From Thiobacillus sp. (GTDB lineage Bacteria > Pseudomonadota > Gammaproteobacteria > Burkholderiales > Thiobacillaceae): a stretch of 10,484 bases of DNA. This document shows, piece after piece, positions 6,369-10,484 of this stretch; position 1 is the first letter of the stretch; each line of letters opens with the position of its first letter. Both the position numbers and the translations under genes were made by a program. Location: positions 1 through 10,484 of the forward strand of contig JADMKH010000261.1 of the NCBI GenBank assembly GCA_018780025.1, given 5' to 3'. Under the pieces are notes generated by a model. The model had not been told where the DNA came from. It did no database searches and saw only the letters and a program-made list of their open reading frames with translations.

Positions 6369-7177
6369 GCATTTTCCCACTTGGGCGCGTCGCTCGGCGC
6401 ATTTTCCCGGGTGCCGGCTTCATCCATCAGCAGATGGCCAAACAACAGCCCTTTTTCTTCCGCGCTGACCGAGAGTTCACGGGGTTGATCCAGGCAGACC
6501 TGGTCGCGTCCTCTGGATTTTGCCCGGTAGAGCTGTTTGTCGGCACGTTCGATCCACAAGTCGGTGGTCGAGCGGACCCATTCCGGGGCATAGGCACCGC
6601 CTATGCTGATCGTGACCTGGAGCGAGAGCAGCGGAGAAACCGGGATGGTGTGCGCCGCAACCGTTTTGCGAATCCGCTCGGCTACCGCCAGGCCAAAAAC
6701 CGGCTGGCAGTTGGGCAGGATGATGGCGAATTCTTCGCCGCCATAGCGTGCAATGGTATCCATGGGACGCAGGCAACGGGCCAGGCAACGGGCGATTTCA
6801 CGCAGGACTTGATCGCCTGCGAGATGCCCATGGCTGTCATTGATGGATTTGAACCGGTCAATGTCCAGCAATAGCAGTAAAACCGATTCGCCGGAACGGG
6901 CGACGATATCAATCGAACGTTCGAGTACCGAACAGAAATGCCGGCGATTGTTGAGTCCGGTCAATGGATCTTTGAGCGAAAGCTCACATAACCCATCGAT
7001 CAATCGCTGCAGGTAGGCAGCGTCCGGCTCGTCTGCTTCCTGCTCGATGTTCTGCGCATCGTGTTGCAGTAAAGCGCAAGCATCATCCAGCTTCAGGCTA
7101 TGAAGGCTGAATGGCGAGGAGTCGGGAATACGGGCCACAGCGAATGTAATAAATTGGTATTGGAGAGTCAGGATCAC
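6365..7177 (-). CDS. GGDEF diguanylate cyclase, start uncertain
   Basis: Cytosolic diguanylate cyclase with no membrane segment. With the GTG at 7177 as start it has 270 residues: an N-terminal helical region (about 1-85), then a GGDEF domain opening with DPLTGLNNRR, an RPMD inhibitory site at 137-140, the active-site GGEEF at 146-150, and a 50-residue polar tail. All catalytic features are intact, so it should make c-di-GMP from GTP. The stop overlaps the ATG of the FlhG-like gene (ATGA), so the two are an operon. The start is the weak point. The frame stays open to a TTG at 7423, but that would place the intrinsic terminator at 7299-7328 inside the gene and overlap the DsrC-like gene. Between 7423 and 7177 there is no in-frame ATG, GTG or TTG. 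A weak promoter (TTGATC 7242-7237, CATACT 7219-7214, 17 bp apart) and a GAGAAGG at 7200-7194 favour a start near 7177, though the spacing to the GTG is long. Confidence 0.85.
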   Translation of the reverse strand: MILTLQYQFITFAVARIPDSSPFSLHSLKLDDACALLQHDAQNIEQEADEPDAAYLQRLIDGLCELSLKDPLTGLNNRRHFCSVLERSIDIVARSGESVLLLLLDIDRFKSINDSHGHLAGDQVLREIARCLARCLRPMDTIARYGGEEFAIILPNCQPVFGLAVAERIRKTVAAHTIPVSPLLSLQVTISIGGAYAPEWVRSTTDLWIERADKQLYRAKSRGRDQVCLDQPRELSVSAEEKGLLFGHLLMDEAGTRENAPSDAPKWENA

Positions 7178-7298
7178 GCGTTCGAGCGCATAACCTTCTC
7201 GGGTAAGTGGTTGAGTATGTGGGCATTCACGCCATTGATCAAGCGTAGATTGGTCGATCCAATCGGATTGGGGGCTTGAAACGTGTGCGGATGACTGG

Positions 7299-7328
7299 AA
7301 AGAAAAAGGCCAGCGACATCGCTGGCCC
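7299..7328 (-). terminator. Intrinsic terminator after the DsrC-like gene
   Basis: Read on the minus strand: GGCCAGCG, loop ATGT, CGCTGGCC (perfect 8-bp stem, 7327-7308), followed directly by TTTTTCTTT (7307-7299). It lies about 80 bp after the DsrC-like stop codon and before the GGDEF gene, and separates the two transcription units. Confidence 0.88.
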
Positions 7329-7406
7329 GCGTGGACAAGAAGCTGCCCTGTAGCCTGGAATATTGTAAAGGGAATGTTAAATATGTTCCTTTGGCATGAA
7401 GGGGAT

Positions 7407-7778
7407 TCAGGCGACCGAGCCAAAACTCCGGTCGGCCGCGATGAACGGGGCTCTTAATCCGGCCAGCCGGCAACTCTGTGCGATGGGGCCACCCGGGAAC
7501 AGGGTGTACAGGAACTTCAGACCGCCCTGGTGGTGGAAATGTTCATCCAGCGCGTCGTGCAGGTTGCGCAGATTGATGGTTGCCTCGTCTTCGTGGCTAG
7601 CATAATAAGCTTGCAGGGCGCGGATGGTTTCCCAGTGGTCATCCGTGAGCGCAAGGCCTTCTTTGCGGGCAACGTCCAGTGCGTCTTCGCGCGTCCAGTC
7701 CATCGGTGCATGTGGAAAATCCGGATCGGGTACGGGTTGCCGGATCAATTGATTGATGTCGGTTGAAGCACGCAGCAT
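7407..7778 (-). CDS. DsrC/TusE-family sulfur-relay-like protein lacking the C-terminal Cys
   Basis: A 123-residue small cytosolic protein of the DsrC/TusE/DsvC family. The family fold is visible in DW....A..VA..EG..LT..HW..I (about residues 26-52), the NLRNLHDAL segment, and ..LFPGGPIAQSCRLAGL near the end. In DsrC two cysteines carry sulfur (the penultimate CysA and CysB about 11 residues earlier); TusE keeps only CysA, used in tRNA 2-thiouridylation. Here CysB is present (Cys103) but the CysA position (114) is Ala, and the tail is a different one ending FGSVA with no Cys. It therefore should not work as a normal sulfur carrier; a regulatory or divergent role is more likely. Reading the other frames gives no restored GCV ending, so a simple frameshift is not indicated. 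ATG 7778 has AAGGAG six bases upstream (7790-7785), itself overlapping an earlier in-frame ATG at 7793. It is transcribed alone, from the promoter at 7840-7812 to the terminator at 7328-7299. Confidence 0.85.
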   Translation of the reverse strand: MLRASTDINQLIRQPVPDPDFPHAPMDWTREDALDVARKEGLALTDDHWETIRALQAYYASHEDEATINLRNLHDALDEHFHHQGGLKFLYTLFPGGPIAQSCRLAGLRAPFIAADRSFGSVA

Positions 7779-7811
7779 GACACTCTCCTTCATGGCTTTG
7801 AGAATGCTTTA

Positions 7812-7840
7812 AAAATAGGTCAGGCGTCACCTGTATTCAA
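7812..7840 (-). promoter_or_regulatory. Sigma-70-type promoter of the DsrC-like gene
   Basis: On the minus strand, TTGAAT (7840-7835), a 17-bp spacer, and TATTTT (7817-7812), 34 bp before the chosen start codon. Good spacing; each box matches the consensus at 4 positions of 6. Confidence 0.5.
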
Positions 7841-7951
7841 GCTTGTTTTCTGGATAGATGGGCTATACAGCCCTGCGTCCGTATCCAGCGTCCATGTGCA
7901 GGCCGCATAATGCGCGCTGTGTTACGGCCGCTGCGGCGGCAGATTGAATTC

Positions 7952-9115
7952 ATGTCTACTCTCCCTTACTGGCGTCTGTCCGGTTTCTATTTCTTTTACT
8001 TTGCCTTCGTCGGGGCGATGTCGCCGTTCTGGGGGCTGTATTTGCAGTCGCTGGCATTCAACGCGTTCCAGATCGGGGTGTTGATGTCGCTGCTGCAGGT
8101 GATGCGGATATTCGCCCCCAATATCTGGGGGCACATTGCCGATCTGACCGGGCGGCGCACGGCTATTGTTCAAATTGCGGCTGTGGGCAGCGTGTTGGTG
8201 TTTGTTGGCGTGTTTGTCAGCGATAGTTTCTGGTGGCTGTTTGGGGTGATGGCGGCGTTGAGCTTTTTCTGGAGCGCGTCGTTGCCGTTGGTTGAGGCGA
8301 TGACACTGTCTCATTTGGGTGAGCGTACCGATGACTATGGCCGGATCCGGCTATGGGGCTCGGTGGGGTTTATCCTGATGGTGGTGGGTCTGGGGTATGC
8401 CTTTGACCATGTGCCTATCAGTTGGCTGCCGTGGGCGGTGTTGGCGGTGATGTTCGGCATCGTCGCGTTTGCGCGGGTGATCCCCGAGTCGGCGATCCTG
8501 CCGCATCCCACCGACGATCATTCGGTGTGGGAAATTGTGAGGCGGCCCGAGGTGGCGGCATTGCTCGTCGCCTGCATGCTGATGGCAGTGACTCACGGTC
8601 CGTATTACATCTTTTATTCGATTTATCTGGTCGAGCACGGCTACGACAAGTCCACCGTGGGCTGGCTGTGGGCGCTGGGCGTGCTGTGTGAAATCGGAAT
8701 TTTCCTGATTATCCCGCGCATTTTTGCACAGGTGACGCCGCGCCGGCTGATTCTGGCGAGTTTCGCGCTGGCGGTATTGCGTTTCCTGCTGATTGCCTGG
8801 GGGGTCGAGTCGGCCTGGGTGGTGTGGAGCGCGCAGACGCTGCACGCCTTTACTTTTGGCACCTATCACGCGGCGGCGGTGGCGCTGATCCACCAGCATT
8901 TTCGGGGACGCCACCAGGCGCGCGGACAGGCGCTCTATACCAGCCTGTCCTATGGCGTCGGCGGCACCATCGGCGGGCTGGCCAGCGGTCTGACCTGGGA
9001 TAGCCTTGGATCGGCGTGGACCTTTACCCTGGCGGCCGTGAGCGCAGCACTGGCATGGGCGGTGTATGCCCTGCTGGGTAAAACAAAAACCGTGCCCGCA
9101 CCTGCCAAGCTATGA
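7952..9115 (+). CDS. MFS transporter, HcaT/phenylpropionate-permease-like
   Basis: A 387-residue inner-membrane protein with about 12 hydrophobic segments, close to the usual length (about 380) of the HcaT-like MFS group named after the E. coli 3-phenylpropionate permease. The loop between helices 2 and 3 carries an MFS motif-A variant, GHIADLTGRR (60-69); YGRIRLWGSVGFI (about 131-143) is typical of this subgroup, as is the GTYHAAAVALIHQHF region late in the protein. Substrate cannot be told from the sequence; many members of this group in bacteria without aromatic catabolism are of unknown substrate. The start at 7952 fits the family N-terminus (short tail, then helix 1); the frame extends to an ATG at 7910 that would add 14 basic residues. 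No clear Shine-Dalgarno precedes either. It is divergent from the DsrC-like gene and ends 34 bp before leuC with no terminator, so co-transcription with leuC is possible. Confidence 0.88.
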   Translation: MSTLPYWRLSGFYFFYFAFVGAMSPFWGLYLQSLAFNAFQIGVLMSLLQVMRIFAPNIWGHIADLTGRRTAIVQIAAVGSVLVFVGVFVSDSFWWLFGVMAALSFFWSASLPLVEAMTLSHLGERTDDYGRIRLWGSVGFILMVVGLGYAFDHVPISWLPWAVLAVMFGIVAFARVIPESAILPHPTDDHSVWEIVRRPEVAALLVACMLMAVTHGPYYIFYSIYLVEHGYDKSTVGWLWALGVLCEIGIFLIIPRIFAQVTPRRLILASFALAVLRFLLIAWGVESAWVVWSAQTLHAFTFGTYHAAAVALIHQHFRGRHQARGQALYTSLSYGVGGTIGGLASGLTWDSLGSAWTFTLAAVSAALAWAVYALLGKTKTVPAPAKL

Positions 9116-9149
9116 AATAATTGGTCTTTCGCTTCGATTGCCTGTTTGT

Positions 9150-10484
9150 ATGTCCGGTTTAACTTTATTTCAGAAATTGTGGGACGCCCATGTGGTGCAC
9201 GTCGAAGACGACGGAACCACGCTGCTCTATATCGATCGCCATCTGGTGCACGAAGTCACCAGTCCGCAGGCGTTCGAAGGGCTGAAGCTGGCCAACCGCA
9301 CCCCGCGACGCGTCGATGCGGCGGTGGCCGTGCCCGATCATAACGTACCGACAACCGACCGCTCGCTGGGGATTGCCGATCCGGTGTCGCGCCTGCAGGT
9401 GGAAACGCTCGACGCCAACTGCGCCGAATACGGCATCACCGAGTTCAAGATGGGCGATATCCGCCAGGGCATCGTTCACGTCATCGGCCCGGAAGCCGGT
9501 CTGACCCTGCCCGGCATGACCGTTGTCTGTGGCGATTCGCATACTTCGACCCACGGCGCGTTCGGCGCGCTGGCATTCGGCATCGGCACGTCCGAAGTCG
9601 AACATGTGCTGGCGACGCAATGCCTGTGGCAGAAGCCGTCCAGAACGATGCTGGTGAAAGTCGAAGGCACGCTGGGCAAAGGAATAACGGCCAAGGACAT
9701 CGCGCTCGCCATCATCGGCAAAATCGGAACCGCCGGCGGCACCGGCTATGCGCTTGAATTTGGCGGTTCGGCGATTCGCGCGCTGACGATGGAAGGCCGC
9801 ATGACGCTATGCAACATGGCAATCGAAGCCGGTGCACGCGCCGGCATGGTGGCGACGGATGCCACCACGATCGAATACGTCAAAGGCCGGCCCTATGCGC
9901 CCAAAGGCGCAGCTTGGGAACAAGCGGTAGCGTGGTGGGGCACCCTGCATTCGGACGCTGATGCCGTATTTGACCGCGTGGTCGAACTCGATGCGGCGAC
10001 AATCGAGCCGCAAGTCACGTGGGGCACCTCGCCCGAAATGGTGACGACGATTAATGGCCGGGTGCCGAATCCTGCCGACGCGCCGAGCGATGTGAAAAAG
10101 CACGATTGGTCACGCGCCTTGGAATATATGGGCTTGCAGGCCGATACGCCGCTCGCCGAGATTCCGGTGGACAAGGTGTTCATCGGTTCCTGCACCAATT
10201 CGCGGATTGAAGATATTCGCGAAGCCGCCGGTGTTGCCAGGGGTCGCAAGGTCGCAGCCAACGTCAAGCTGGCGATGGTGGTGCCGGGCTCCGGTCTGGT
10301 CAAACAGCAAGCCGAGGCCGAAGGCCTGGACAAGATTTTTATCGCAGCCGGATTCGAGTGGCGCGAACCCGGCTGCTCGATGTGCCTGGCGATGAACGCC
10401 GACCGCCTGGAGCCCGGCGAGCGCTGCGCCTCACCCTCCAACCGCAACTTCGAAGGGCGGCAGGGGCAGGGCGGGCGCACCCAT
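9150..10484 (+). CDS. leuC: 3-isopropylmalate dehydratase large subunit LeuC (3' end outside window)
   Basis: First 445 residues of LeuC, normally about 466-472 long, so roughly 20-25 residues are missing beyond the window edge. With LeuD it isomerises 2-isopropylmalate to 3-isopropylmalate in leucine synthesis, in the cytosol. Aconitase-family features are complete: VPDHNVPT (His and substrate loop), CGDSHTSTHGAFGALAFGIG, and the three [4Fe-4S] ligands, Cys348 in GSCTNSR and Cys409 and Cys412 in GCSMC, followed by MNADRL and the SNRNFEGRQG end motif. The start ATG 9150 gives the typical N-terminus (MSGLTLFQKLWDAH) but has no recognisable Shine-Dalgarno, which would fit coupling to the MFS gene 34 bp upstream. 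leuD and leuB would be expected next, outside this window. Confidence 0.97.
   Translation, partial: MSGLTLFQKLWDAHVVHVEDDGTTLLYIDRHLVHEVTSPQAFEGLKLANRTPRRVDAAVAVPDHNVPTTDRSLGIADPVSRLQVETLDANCAEYGITEFKMGDIRQGIVHVIGPEAGLTLPGMTVVCGDSHTSTHGAFGALAFGIGTSEVEHVLATQCLWQKPSRTMLVKVEGTLGKGITAKDIALAIIGKIGTAGGTGYALEFGGSAIRALTMEGRMTLCNMAIEAGARAGMVATDATTIEYVKGRPYAPKGAAWEQAVAWWGTLHSDADAVFDRVVELDAATIEPQVTWGTSPEMVTTINGRVPNPADAPSDVKKHDWSRALEYMGLQADTPLAEIPVDKVFIGSCTNSRIEDIREAAGVARGRKVAANVKLAMVVPGSGLVKQQAEAEGLDKIFIAAGFEWREPGCSMCLAMNADRLEPGERCASPSNRNFEGRQGQGGRTH

Noticed and set aside
6326..6874. 182-codon open frame on the plus strand
   Set aside because: Antisense to the GGDEF domain with its GGEEF and RxxD motifs; no family resemblance.
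8351..8914. 187-codon open frame on the minus strand
   Set aside because: His/Arg/Gln-rich shadow of the MFS transporter.
9165..9620. 151-codon minus-strand frame, and further ones at 9893-10480
   Set aside because: Opposite leuC, which is continuous and fully motif-supported from 9150 to the window end.

Overview
The window looks like chromosomal DNA of a betaproteobacterium, probably a Nitrosomonadales- or Gallionella-type sulfur/iron bacterium. This rests on the style of the LeuC protein, the DsrC/TusE-family gene, the FlhG-like ATPase, several c-di-GMP signalling proteins and REP/MITE-type palindromic repeats. The lineage is inferred from protein style, not from a marker gene. No rRNA, tRNA, CRISPR array or transposase gene was seen.

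Layout. Positions 1-172 hold two palindromic repeats. They are followed by a small exported DUF3465-like protein (238-699) and a 777-residue membrane GGDEF-EAL protein (793-3126). A 413-bp intergenic stretch rich in hairpins leads to an HDOD-domain gene (3540-4376). A 130-bp MITE-like element (4371-4500) abuts and supplies the stop codon of that gene. A second HDOD gene (4675-5511) follows; it is a gapless paralogue of the first, about 61% identical. On the minus strand, converging on it, are a GGDEF diguanylate cyclase (6365-about 7177) and an FlhG/MinD-type ATPase (5532-6368), coupled by an ATGA stop/start overlap. Further upstream on the same strand is a DsrC/TusE-family gene (7407-7778) with its own promoter and a clear intrinsic terminator. 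A divergent MFS transporter (7952-9115) and leuC (9150 to the window edge) complete the window.

How the genes may work together. The region from 700 to 7177 reads as a motility/second-messenger module. The GGDEF-EAL gene and both HDOD genes are each preceded by a good match to the flagellar sigma-28 (FliA) promoter, (T)(T/C)AAG..-N11-G(C/T)CG(A/C)TA(A/G), and the FlhG-like ATPase belongs to a family that sets flagellar number and position. A plausible model is a late-flagellar regulon in which c-di-GMP is made and degraded by the two GGDEF proteins while the paired HDOD proteins act as unknown signalling adaptors. The promoters and domains are seen in the sequence; the joint function is inferred. 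The right-hand part (DsrC-like, MFS, leuC) is ordinary metabolism, except that the DsrC-like protein lacks the family's C-terminal catalytic cysteine.
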